Assembly: GCA_036270875.1 (NCBI GenBank)
Contig: DATBBR010000028.1
Location: 1-47,460 of the forward strand
DNA: 47,460 nt
Direction: 5' to 3'
DNA from: Acidimicrobiales bacterium
GTDB lineage: Bacteria; Actinomycetota; Acidimicrobiia; Acidimicrobiales; AC-9
Shown here: piece after piece, positions 31,746-39,557 of the stretch
How positions within the stretch are numbered: the stretch's first letter is position 1
How the letters are laid out: every line of letters begins with the position of its first letter
Notes under the pieces: model-generated
The model's database searches: none
Seen by the model: only the letters and a program-made list of their open reading frames with translations
Told to the model about the DNA's origin: nothing
Program-made: the position numbers and the translations under genes

Positions 31746-32024
31746 ATGGCCAACATCAAGAGCCAGATCAAGCGTAATCGTCAGAACGAGCGCCGCCGCC
31801 TGCGAAACAAGGGCGTCCGTTCCGAGGCGAAGACGAGGGTCAAGACGGCCATCAGGGCGGCCGAGACCGGGGCCGACGACAGCGCCGAGGCCGTGCGGCA
31901 GGCCGTCAAGCGTCTGGACAAGGCCGCGGCCAAGGGGATCATCCACCCCAACCAGGCGGCCAATCGCAAGTCCCGTCTCGCCCGCCGCGTGGCCGAGCTC
32001 CGGGGCGAGACCGTCCAGAGCTGA
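31746..32024 (+). CDS. rpsT: 30S ribosomal protein S20
   Basis: 92 residues, the usual size for actinobacterial S20. Sequence matches throughout: [55 protein letters not shown] and [13 protein letters not shown]. It binds 16S rRNA as an early assembly protein. S20 often limits its own translation; here the leader has a tandem duplication of a hairpin and a Shine-Dalgarno sequence. It converges on holA with a 23-base gap. Confidence 0.98.
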   Translation: MANIKSQIKRNRQNERRRLRNKGVRSEAKTRVKTAIRAAETGADDSAEAVRQAVKRLDKAAAKGIIHPNQAANRKSRLARRVAELRGETVQS

Positions 32025-32047
32025 GGACGGCGGGCGGCGCGATCGCC

Positions 32048-33082
32048 TCAGCGCCGGCCCCGACCACGGGGCCGCCGGGGGCCGAGCCGGCTGAGCCGGG
32101 CAACCAGGATCTCCATCACCAGGTCTGCCGGGCAGGCGCTGGCGCCCCGTAGGTCCTGGTCAGCAGCGGCCAGCAGGGTGATGGCCCGGCCGACGCCGTC
32201 GCGACCGAGGCGGCGGGCTTCCCGGAGCGCCTTCCCGGCCACGAAGGTGGTGCGGGTCCCCAGCAGGGCGGCGGCCTCGGCCTCGGTGGTGACCGACGCT
32301 CCGTCGAGCCGCAGCATGCTGGCGTAGTGGCGGTGCAGGCTGGCCATCAGCACCAGCGGATGACGCTGGCCGGCACCGCTCATGCGGTGGAGTGCTTCCA
32401 TGGCACCCTCGGTGTCACCCCGGTCGATGGCGTCGGTCAGCTCCCAGGGCGCCACTGCGCCCGCCTCGCCGAGGAATGGCGTCACCTCCTCGGGCCCGAG
32501 GCTGGCCCCTTCCCCGTAGGCGGCGGCTAGCGCATCGAGCACACCGGAGAGCCGGCCCAGGTCCTCGCCGAGGTGCTCGCCGAGCAGGGCGGTGGCCGGT
32601 CCGTCGAGCCGCACCGAGCTGTCGCGCACGCGTGACGCCAGCCACGGTGACCGGCCCCGCCCGGTGGGGGCCGAGGCGTCGACCACCTGACCACGCTGGC
32701 GCACCGCGTTGACAAGCCGGCTGGGGATGGCCCCCCCGCCGGCCACGAGGACGAGCGAGGCCGTGGGCTGGGGGTCCTCCAGGTAGGAGAGGAGCGCGCC
32801 CACCTGGTCGGCCCGCAGCCGACCGGCGTCGCGGACGACGACCACGCGGTGGCTGGCCAGGAACGACGGCGTGGCACAGGCGTCGAGGATCGATCCCATG
32901 TCCGGGTCGTCCTCGGTGCCGTGCTCCTCCACCACCAGCCCGGGATCCTCCGGGCCGACGAGGTCCTTGATCAGTCCGCGAGCGGCTTCTCCCACCAGCG
33001 AAGCGTCGTCGCCGGCGACCACGTAGGCGGGGGCGCGGGTTGCGGCAGGCGCCGATCCCTCCTCACCGCGGCCCGAGCTCAC
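32048..33082 (-). CDS. holA: DNA polymerase III subunit delta (clamp-loader)
   Basis: 344 residues from a GTG at 33082 that overlaps the folP stop (GTGA); 106 further in-frame codons upstream are arginine-rich and lie over the folP gene. Recognisable delta-subunit features: YVVAGDDASLVGEAARGLIK, the LASHRVVVVRDAGRLRADQV strand-helix (domain I), LLSYLEDPQPTASLVLVAGG, and in domain III LTDAIDRGDTEGAMEALHRM and the closing SACPADLVMEILVARLSRL. It opens the sliding clamp within the DnaX complex. Its neighbour rpsT opposite is the standard arrangement in many bacteria. Confidence 0.9.
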   Translation of the reverse strand: MSSGRGEEGSAPAATRAPAYVVAGDDASLVGEAARGLIKDLVGPEDPGLVVEEHGTEDDPDMGSILDACATPSFLASHRVVVVRDAGRLRADQVGALLSYLEDPQPTASLVLVAGGGAIPSRLVNAVRQRGQVVDASAPTGRGRSPWLASRVRDSSVRLDGPATALLGEHLGEDLGRLSGVLDALAAAYGEGASLGPEEVTPFLGEAGAVAPWELTDAIDRGDTEGAMEALHRMSGAGQRHPLVLMASLHRHYASMLRLDGASVTTEAEAAALLGTRTTFVAGKALREARRLGRDGVGRAITLLAAADQDLRGASACPADLVMEILVARLSRLGPRRPRGRGRR

Positions 33083-33918
33083 GCCGCCTCCAGGACAGCG
33101 GCGATGGCAGCGCAGACTCGCCGGGTGCCCTGCACGTCGTGGGCTCGCACGATCCGGGCGCCGCGGGTCACCCCGAGGGCGGCGGCCGCCAGCGACGCCC
33201 AGCCCCGGTCCTCGACCGCGAGATCGCACAAGCGGCCCAGGAAGGGCTTGTGCGATGCCGACAGCAGCAGCGGGAACCCGAGCGCTGCCAGCTGGTCGGA
33301 GGCCCGCAGCAGGAGGAGCGACTGCTCCCAGGTCTTGCCGAGATCGAGGCCGGCGTCGACCACGACCCGCTCGCCCTCGATCCCTTTGGCCTCCGCCCAC
33401 CGGGCCCGCTCTGACAGGTACTCGCAGACCTCGCCGACGACATCGGCGTAGGCGGGCTCGGGATCGGGCACGCGGGGGGCCAGCCGGATGTGGGTGGCCA
33501 CGACGCTCGCGCCGGCGTCGGCCGCCACGTCGAGGTAGGCGGGATCGGCGAACCCGCTGATGTCGTTGCCGACGACGGCGCCGGCGGCGAAGGCCGCCTC
33601 GGCGACGGCGGCCCGCCAGGTGTCGACCGACAGCGGCACGTCGAACCGCTCACGGAGCGCCGCAACGGCGGGCACGACGCGCTCGAGCTCCTCGGTGACG
33701 CCGACCTCTGGTCCGGGGCCGGCCTTGACGCCTCCGACGTCGAGGATGTCGGCCCCCTCTCCGACGAGCTGATCGGCCCTGTGCAGGAAGCGGTCCATGG
33801 CGAAATAGGCGCCGCGATCGAAGAAGGAGTCCGTCGTGCGGTTCAGGACGCCCATCACCAGGCACCTGGTCCCCAGCTCGTAGCTCCGCTCCCCCAGGCG
33901 CAGGCGTACGGCCGGCAA
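33079..33918 (-). CDS. Dihydropteroate synthase-like protein, FolP2 type
   Basis: 279 residues from a TTG at 33918; a GTG at 34008 would overlap the thioredoxin gene by 53 bases, and no ribosome binding site decides. The TIM-barrel pterin-binding fold shows MGVLNRTTDSFFDRG, GADILDVGGVKAGPG, LSVDTWRAAVAEAAFAAGAV, VVDAGLDLGKTWEQSLLLLR and LLLSASHKPFLGRL. The GGVKAGPG loop in place of GGESTRPG, and SASHK in place of SRK, are those of mycobacterial FolP2, a paralogue that does not provide normal pteroate synthesis. I therefore do not call it folP. It lies in a thioredoxin-FolP2-holA operon. Confidence 0.85.
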   Translation of the reverse strand: MPAVRLRLGERSYELGTRCLVMGVLNRTTDSFFDRGAYFAMDRFLHRADQLVGEGADILDVGGVKAGPGPEVGVTEELERVVPAVAALRERFDVPLSVDTWRAAVAEAAFAAGAVVGNDISGFADPAYLDVAADAGASVVATHIRLAPRVPDPEPAYADVVGEVCEYLSERARWAEAKGIEGERVVVDAGLDLGKTWEQSLLLLRASDQLAALGFPLLLSASHKPFLGRLCDLAVEDRGWASLAAAALGVTRGARIVRAHDVQGTRRVCAAIAAVLEAA

Positions 33919-33955
33919 GCTGATGGGACTCTGGTCCGGCTCGCCCGTCGGGCCC

Positions 33956-34660
33956 TCAGAAGAGCCGGGCGGTGAGCGCCTTGCGGTACTCCGCGGTACG
34001 GGGATCACCAGGACCCATCGCCTCCAGCAGGTCGAGGAACTCCCGGCGGGCCTGGTCGTCCTGCTTCACGCGGTCGAGCAGTCCGTCCAGCCGGCCTTCG
34101 AGGTCGGTGTCGCTCTTGAGCGCCCCGTTCCCCAGTCGGGCCAGGGCGGCGACCCGGCGAACCTCGGGCGTCTCGGGGATTCGTCCGAGCAGGGTCAGCG
34201 CCTCGTCAGCCTGCCCGCGGCCGACGAGCATGTCCGCCAGGGCGACGACCGCTCCCGGATGATCGGGCTCGAGCTCGAGCGCCTGTCGCAACGACGCCTC
34301 GTCTCCGGCCTCGACGAGAAGGTCGGCCTCGCTCGCCGCCGGCCCCAGCCGGCTCACGAACTCCCGCACCGCGGCCTCCGGCTGGGCGCCGATGAAGCTG
34401 TCCACCACCTGGCGGTCCCGGAGGGCGAAGACCGCGGGTATCGACTGGACCCGGAACGTGGCGGCGACCCGAGGGTTCTCGTCCACGTTGACCTTGGTCA
34501 GCTCGACGGCGCCCTCGGTGTCTGCCACGACCCGCTCGAGGATCGGGCCAAGTGTCCGGCACGGACCACACCACTCCGCCCACAGGTCCACGACCACGGG
34601 GACCTGATCGGAACGCTCCAACACGTCGCGCTCGAAGCTGGCATCGGTCACGTCGATCAT
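33956..34660 (-). CDS. Thioredoxin-TPR protein (CnoX/YbbN-like)
   Basis: 234 residues from the ATG at 34660. Residues 1-110 are a thioredoxin domain with VPVVVDLWAEWCGPCRTLGP (intact WCGPC) and VQSIPAVFALRDRQVVDSFI (cis-Pro). The remaining 120 residues are TPR-like helices (DEASLRQALELEPDHPGAVV; LADMLVGRGQADEALTLLG) ending EFLDLLEAMGPGDPRTAEYR. This architecture is that of CnoX, which protects proteins from oxidation and passes them to chaperones; here the active disulphide is kept. First gene of the operon with folP2 and holA, divergent from the phosphotransferase gene with 69 bases between. Confidence 0.9.
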   Translation of the reverse strand: MIDVTDASFERDVLERSDQVPVVVDLWAEWCGPCRTLGPILERVVADTEGAVELTKVNVDENPRVAATFRVQSIPAVFALRDRQVVDSFIGAQPEAAVREFVSRLGPAASEADLLVEAGDEASLRQALELEPDHPGAVVALADMLVGRGQADEALTLLGRIPETPEVRRVAALARLGNGALKSDTDLEGRLDGLLDRVKQDDQARREFLDLLEAMGPGDPRTAEYRKALTARLF

Positions 34661-34729
34661 CGCCTGCGAGACTACCCGGGGACGTCGGCAGAACCTGCCC
34701 CGCTCGGAGCGGAGTAGCGTCTGGCGCCG

Positions 34730-35758
34730 ATGGAGGGGATCGACGAGGCCAGGGTCGGCGCCTGGTTCGAGGCCAACATCGCCGGCACGATGCTGCCGCT
34801 GGCGTTCGAGCTCATCGCCGGTGGGCGCTCGAACCTGACCTACAGGGTCACCGACTCGGCCGGGAACGATTTCGTGCTGCGGCGGCCGCCCACCAGCCAT
34901 GTGCTGCCGACAGCCCACGACATGGGGCGGGAGCACCGCGTCGTGTCCGCCCTGGGCCCCACTGCGGTGCCGGTGCCGCCGATCTTCGGCTATTGCGACG
35001 ACGAGACCGTCACGGGCGCGCCGTTCTACGTGATGGGCTTCGTTCCGGGGCACATCCTGCGCGACGGGGAAACGGCGGCGAAGGTCCTCGACGAGGCGGG
35101 CCGCCGCCGGGCGGGTGAGTCACTCGTCGACGTGCTCGCCGATCTTCACGCCGTCGACGTCGATGCGGTGGGCCTCGGCGATCTCGCCCGTCGGGACGGC
35201 TACATCGAGCGTCAGCTCAAGCGGTGGTACAGCCAGTTCCGACAGTCCCAGGCGGGTACCGGGCGACCCGTACCGCTGGTGGACGAATTGCACGAGATGC
35301 TGGCGGCGCGGATACCGACCCAGCTGGGGGCTGCCATTGTCCACGGCGACTATCGACTGGACAACACCATGCTCGGCGACGACGGCCGCTGCCGCGCCGT
35401 GCTCGACTGGGAGATCTGCACCCTCGGGGACCCATTGGCCGACGTCGGGCTGCTCATGGTCTATTGGGCGGAGCCCGGCGACGCCCACCCGGCGCTCGGC
35501 ATCGCCCCGACGGCCATTCCCGGCTTCCCGAGCCGGGCCGAGATGCGGGCCCGCTACGCCGAGCGATCCGGGCGAGACCTCTCGGAGCTCGACTTCTACG
35601 TGGCCTTCGGCTACTGGAAGCTCGCCTGCATCCTCGAGGGCGTCCACGCCCGCTATGCCGGCGGGGCCATGGGCGGCGACCGCAGTGGGATCGACGCCTT
35701 CTCCGACCAGGTGCTGGCCTTGGCCGAGGCGGCCAAGGACGCAGCCGACCGGTTGTAG
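34730..35758 (+). CDS. Aminoglycoside-phosphotransferase-like kinase (ACAD10/11-type phosphotransferase family)
   Basis: 342 residues. The kinase-like fold reads FELIAGGRSNLTYRVTDSAG, DFVLRRPP (ATP-site Lys replaced by Arg in LRRPP), REHRVVSAL, PFYVMGFVPG, catalytic loop AIVHGDYRLDNTML (Asp and Asn) and metal-binding VLDWEICTLGDPLAD. Relatives include the kinase domain of ACAD10/11, which phosphorylates 4-hydroxy acids before beta-oxidation, and many actinobacterial proteins near acyl-CoA enzymes. The LRRPP form is normal for this subgroup. No acyl-CoA dehydrogenase is nearby. Confidence 0.88.
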   Translation: MEGIDEARVGAWFEANIAGTMLPLAFELIAGGRSNLTYRVTDSAGNDFVLRRPPTSHVLPTAHDMGREHRVVSALGPTAVPVPPIFGYCDDETVTGAPFYVMGFVPGHILRDGETAAKVLDEAGRRRAGESLVDVLADLHAVDVDAVGLGDLARRDGYIERQLKRWYSQFRQSQAGTGRPVPLVDELHEMLAARIPTQLGAAIVHGDYRLDNTMLGDDGRCRAVLDWEICTLGDPLADVGLLMVYWAEPGDAHPALGIAPTAIPGFPSRAEMRARYAERSGRDLSELDFYVAFGYWKLACILEGVHARYAGGAMGGDRSGIDAFSDQVLALAEAAKDAADRL

Positions 35759-35784
35759 CCCCCAATTAAGCTAGCGAGGCGGCT

Positions 35785-36645
35785 ATGGCTCTGTACGAGC
35801 GACGATCTTCCCGACAGCCCGATCGGCCCGTGCTCGTGGTCAGCCTCGAGGGCTGGGTCGACGCTGGGCTCGGTGCCGCCTCGGCCACCGGCGCCCTGCT
35901 CGGCTCCGTCCCCACCGAGGTGCTGGCCACCTTCGACGGCGACGACCTCATCGATCAGCGCGCCCGCCGGCCCGTCCTCCGGATCGTCGACGGCGTGAAC
36001 GCCGGCCTCAACTGGCCCGAGATCCGGCTCCTCGTCGGCGAGGACCGGGACGGCAACGACATGGTGTTCCTGGTCGGGCCCGAGCCCGATCTGCACTGGC
36101 GGTCCTTCGTCGCCGGCGTGGTCGAGCTGGCCCAGGAGCTCGGGGTCCGCTTGGTTGTGGGACTGGGAGCATTCCCGGCCGCCGCTCCCCACACGCGCCC
36201 CATCCGCCTGGCGGCCACGGCCACGAACCCCGACCTGGCTTCACGAGTGGGCGTGGTGCCCGGCACGCTGGAGGTCCCGGCGGGGATCGAAGCCGCCATG
36301 GAGGAGGCCTTCTCCGACACCGAGATCCCCGCAGTCGGCCTGTGGGCGCGGGTGCCGCACTACGTCTCGGCCATGCCGTATCCCGCCGCCAGCGCCGCCC
36401 TGGTCGACGGGTTGGCCAGCGTGGCCGGCCTCACCCTGGACTCGACCGGGCTCCACGCCGCCGCCGACGTCACGCGAAGCCGGGTGGACGAGCTGATCTC
36501 CCAGAGCACCGAGCACAAGGCCATGGTCAGCCAGCTCGAGGACAACATCGACGCCGCCGAGGGCACCCCGCTGGACCTCGGACCCCTGCCCTCCGGCGAC
36601 GAGATCGCCGCCGAGCTGGAGCGGTACCTGCGCGGCGAGCGCTAG
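35785..36645 (+). CDS. PAC2-family protein (proteasome assembly chaperone-like)
   Basis: 286 residues. PAC2 hallmarks are clear: RPVLVVSLEGWVDAGLGAAS, VLATFDGDDLIDQRARRPVL, LLVGEDRDGNDMVFLVGPEP, LGVRLVVGLGAFPAAAPHTR, the Thr/Pro/Asn-rich ATATNPDL segment and VPHYVSAMPYPAASAALVDG. The last 60 residues form a helical tail. In actinomycetes the family accompanies the proteasome/Pup system but its action is unproven. It follows the phosphotransferase gene by 26 bases on the same strand and is probably co-transcribed. Confidence 0.92.
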   Translation: MALYERRSSRQPDRPVLVVSLEGWVDAGLGAASATGALLGSVPTEVLATFDGDDLIDQRARRPVLRIVDGVNAGLNWPEIRLLVGEDRDGNDMVFLVGPEPDLHWRSFVAGVVELAQELGVRLVVGLGAFPAAAPHTRPIRLAATATNPDLASRVGVVPGTLEVPAGIEAAMEEAFSDTEIPAVGLWARVPHYVSAMPYPAASAALVDGLASVAGLTLDSTGLHAAADVTRSRVDELISQSTEHKAMVSQLEDNIDAAEGTPLDLGPLPSGDEIAAELERYLRGER

Positions 36646-36694
36646 CCACAGCGCCCAAACGCCGGAAGTGCCGGCCGGCAGTGCGACCCGCTAA

Positions 36695-36722
36695 GGCGCC
36701 GGCCGGGGAGGCCAGCCGGGGG
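36695..36722. repeat. Dispersed GC-rich repeat copy
   Basis: GGCGCCGGCCGGGGAGGCCA followed by GCCGGGG differs at about three positions in 27 from the minus-strand reading of 29706-29732 and shares its core with the rpsT leader unit. It lies in the 115-base gap after the PAC2 gene. Confidence 0.6.
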
Positions 36723-36746
36723 AATCACCCGCAGCCGCGCAGCGGC

Positions 36747-36752
36747 TAGGTT
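36747..36752 (+). promoter_or_regulatory. -10 element TAGGTT for a leaderless transcript
   Basis: TAGGTT ends 8 bases before the ATG at 36761, and no Shine-Dalgarno sequence is present, so transcription should begin at or just before the start codon. No convincing -35 was identified. Confidence 0.4.
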
Positions 36753-36760
36753 GCGAGCCC

Positions 36761-37780
36761 ATGCGTGTCGATGGCGGGGTCGGAGGCGATCTCGAGACTG
36801 CGGGAACGTCCGCAAAGGAGACCGAGCAGGCCGGCTACGACGGGGCGTGGTCGGCCGAGACCGGCCACGATCCGTTCCTGCCCCTGCTGCTGGCGGCCGA
36901 GCACACCGAGCATCTGGAGCTCGGCACCGGCATCGCCGTCGCCTTCGCCCGCAACCCCATGAACCTCGCCATCCTGGCCAACGACCTCCAGGCCTACTCG
37001 AAGGGCCGGTTCATGCTGGGCCTGGGCTCCCAGATCAGGCCCCACATCGAGAAGCGCTTCAGCATGCCGTGGTCACACCCGGCACCGCGCATGCGGGAGC
37101 TGATCCTCGCCATGCGCGCCATCTGGAGCAGCTGGAACGAGGGCACCAAGCTCGACTTCAAGGGTGACTTCTACACCCACACACTGATGACCCCGTTCTT
37201 CAACCCCGGTCCCAACCGTTACGGGCCGCCGCGAGTGTTCCTGGCCGCTGTCGGCGAGCTGATGACGATTGTCGCCGGCGAGGTCGCCGACGGACTGCTC
37301 GTCCACGGGTTCACGACCGAGCGCTACCTGAGGGAGGCGACGATTCCCGCGCTCGAGCGAGGCTTGGCGACCTCAGGGCGCAATCGGGAGGATGTCCAGG
37401 TGTCGTACCCGGCCTTCGTGGTGACCGGCACGACGGAGGCCGAGATGTCCGACGCCGCCCGCGGCGTTCGCGCCCAGATCGCGTTCTACGGGTCGACCCC
37501 CGCCTACCGGCCCGTGTTGGAGCTCCACGGCTGGGGCGACCTGCAGCGGGAGCTGAACACCCTGTCCAAGCAGGGCGAGTGGATGAAGATGGCGGAGCTG
37601 ATCGACGACGAGATCCTCCACACCTTCGCCGTGGTCTGCGAACCCGAGGACGTCCCCGCCCAGATCCTGGCCCGGGTCGGTGACGTCGTCGACCGCATCA
37701 CCTTCTACGCCCCGTACCGGAGCGACCCCGACCGGTGGCATGGGATCCTGGCCAGGTTCAAGCAGCTCGGTCCGGCCTGA
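36761..37780 (+). CDS. F420-dependent luciferase-like oxidoreductase (TIGR03617-like)
   Basis: 339 residues. Luciferase-like monooxygenase fold: AKETEQAGYDGAWSAETGHD, FLPLLLAAEHTEHLELGTGI, AVAFARNPMNLAILANDLQA, GRFMLGLGSQIRPHIEKRFS (phosphate-loop), VFLAAVGELMTIVAGEVADG and GLLVHGFTTERYL. The length and the GSQIRPHIEKRF region match the actinobacterial F420-dependent subgroup, which reduces or oxidises using deazaflavin F420. Substrate cannot be read. Probably leaderless, it converges on the acyl-AMP ligase gene. Confidence 0.9.
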   Translation: MRVDGGVGGDLETAGTSAKETEQAGYDGAWSAETGHDPFLPLLLAAEHTEHLELGTGIAVAFARNPMNLAILANDLQAYSKGRFMLGLGSQIRPHIEKRFSMPWSHPAPRMRELILAMRAIWSSWNEGTKLDFKGDFYTHTLMTPFFNPGPNRYGPPRVFLAAVGELMTIVAGEVADGLLVHGFTTERYLREATIPALERGLATSGRNREDVQVSYPAFVVTGTTEAEMSDAARGVRAQIAFYGSTPAYRPVLELHGWGDLQRELNTLSKQGEWMKMAELIDDEILHTFAVVCEPEDVPAQILARVGDVVDRITFYAPYRSDPDRWHGILARFKQLGPA

Positions 37781-37807
37781 GGGCCGGCGGCCCATCGCTC
37801 CCGCCGG

Positions 37808-39505
37808 TCACGGCCCCCCGAGCTCGGCGGCCAGGTAGCGGTTGCGGCACAACGACCGCTGCAGCTTGCCCGACGACGTCTTCGGCAAGCTGCCCGGGTT
37901 GACGAGGACGACCTCTTCCAGCGTCAGGCCCACGGCGTGGCGCACGCGCGTGGCCACGGCCTGGCGGATGGCCTGGGAATCGTCGTCCTTCGTCTCCGCC
38001 ACCACGACGAGCCCCTCCCGACCCTTGCGCCCTTCGACCCCGAAGGCGATCACGTTCCCCTGGCGAACGCCGGGGATGGTCCCGACCGCCCGCTCGATGT
38101 CCTCGGGGTACACGTTCCGGCCACCGATGATGATGACGTCCTTCATGCGCCCGCACACCACCAGCTCGCCGTCGGCCATGTAGGCCAGGTCTCCGGTGCG
38201 CAGCCAGTCGTCCCGAAAGGCCTCGGCCGTCGCCTCCGGGTGACGGTAGTAGCCGGGCGTCACCGAGGTGCCGCGGATCTCCAGCTCCCCGACCTCCCGC
38301 TCAGATCGGACGGTTCCAGTCGTCGGCTCGACGATGCGAACCTCGAGCCCGGGGAGGGGCCGACCCAGACGGGCCAGTCGGCGCCCTCGTTCGTCGGTCT
38401 CGGCGACCGGGGCGGCCGATCCCTCGTGCTCGAGCGCCCGGCGGTCGACGATGTCGGTGGTCATGCCCGTCCCCGGCTCGGGGAAGGTCACGGCGAGCGA
38501 CGCCTCCGCCATGCCGAACACACAGAACATCGACTTGGGGTCGAGGCCGTGCGCGGCCCCAGCGGCGCAGAAGTCGTCCACCGCCTTGGGGTCGACCGGC
38601 TCGGCGCCGTTCAGGGCGACGCGCCAGGGCGAGAGGTCCCACCCGCTCTGGCGCCGCAGGGCCCGGGCGGCGAGGGCGTAGGCGAAGTTGGGGCCACAGG
38701 TGACCGTGCCCCCGAAGTCGCTCATCCACTGCATCCAGCGGGCGGGGGCGGCCATGAAGTCCTGCGGTGCCCCCAGCACGAGATCGGTGCCCGTCGTCAT
38801 CGGGGTCATCAACAGGCCGATGAGCCCCATGTCGTGGTACAGGGGCAACCAGGAGACGATCACGTCCCTCTCGACGTCGAGGTGGGCGGCGCTGCCGATG
38901 GCGTCGATGTTGGCGCCGATCTGGGCGTGGGGCAGCATCACCCCCTTGGGGTCAGCAGTTGACCCGCTGGTGAACTGGAGGATGGCGAGCGATGCGGGGT
39001 CGACGGCGGGCTCCTCGAGCTCGCCGGCGCCGGCGCGACCGGGGCCCGCCGTCACCTCGTCGAGCAGGACGAGCGGTGGGTCCCCCGGGTTGGGATCCAT
39101 GAAGGCAGCCAGATCGCGGTCGACCAGCGTCAGGCCGACGTCCGCGCTACGCACCCGGGCCCGGGTCTGGGCGACGAAGTCCTCGACGGATCCCAACCGC
39201 AGGGGCAGGGGGAGGACGACGACCGTGGCGCCAGCCAGCCACGCAGCCTGGATGGTCGTGACGAGCGGGCGCGAGGTCGGGCCCAGCAGGGCGACCCGGT
39301 CACCAGGCCCGATGCCTCGGCGCTGAAGGTTGGCCGCCACCACCCGGGCGTCCTCGTGCAGCAACGCCCAGCTCACCCGCTCCGGATCGCCGGACCCGAC
39401 GAACGTGACGGTCCCACCTCTGGCGGTCGCTTGCTCGATCCGGTCCGGCAGCGTCAAGGGGCGCGATCGCGGTTGGGCAGGCCCGGAGGTCCAAGCTTGG
39501 GTCAC
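37808..39505 (-). CDS. Fatty acyl-AMP ligase (FadD32/FAAL-like adenylating enzyme)
   Basis: 565 residues from a GTG at 39505. Adenylate-forming motifs: LQFTSGSTADPKGVMLPHAQ (P-loop), VSWLPLYHDMGLIG (typical FAAL WLPLYHDMGLIG), VALNGAEPVD, MFCVFGMAEASLAVTFPEPG, DWLRTGDLAYMADGELVVCG (Asp of A8 hinge), MKDVIIIGGRNVYPEDIE and the catalytic-Lys end LPKTSSGKLQRSLCR. FAALs make acyl-adenylates and hand them to carrier proteins or polyketide synthases rather than to CoA. No carrier or PKS gene is visible. Same strand as leuS, 52 bases downstream. Confidence 0.92.
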   Translation of the reverse strand: MTQAWTSGPAQPRSRPLTLPDRIEQATARGGTVTFVGSGDPERVSWALLHEDARVVAANLQRRGIGPGDRVALLGPTSRPLVTTIQAAWLAGATVVVLPLPLRLGSVEDFVAQTRARVRSADVGLTLVDRDLAAFMDPNPGDPPLVLLDEVTAGPGRAGAGELEEPAVDPASLAILQFTSGSTADPKGVMLPHAQIGANIDAIGSAAHLDVERDVIVSWLPLYHDMGLIGLLMTPMTTGTDLVLGAPQDFMAAPARWMQWMSDFGGTVTCGPNFAYALAARALRRQSGWDLSPWRVALNGAEPVDPKAVDDFCAAGAAHGLDPKSMFCVFGMAEASLAVTFPEPGTGMTTDIVDRRALEHEGSAAPVAETDERGRRLARLGRPLPGLEVRIVEPTTGTVRSEREVGELEIRGTSVTPGYYRHPEATAEAFRDDWLRTGDLAYMADGELVVCGRMKDVIIIGGRNVYPEDIERAVGTIPGVRQGNVIAFGVEGRKGREGLVVVAETKDDDSQAIRQAVATRVRHAVGLTLEEVVLVNPGSLPKTSSGKLQRSLCRNRYLAAELGGP

Positions 39506-39557
39506 AGACGTTCGACTACCCGCGATGGTGTGGCGTTACGCGCGGGTGACGCCGGCG

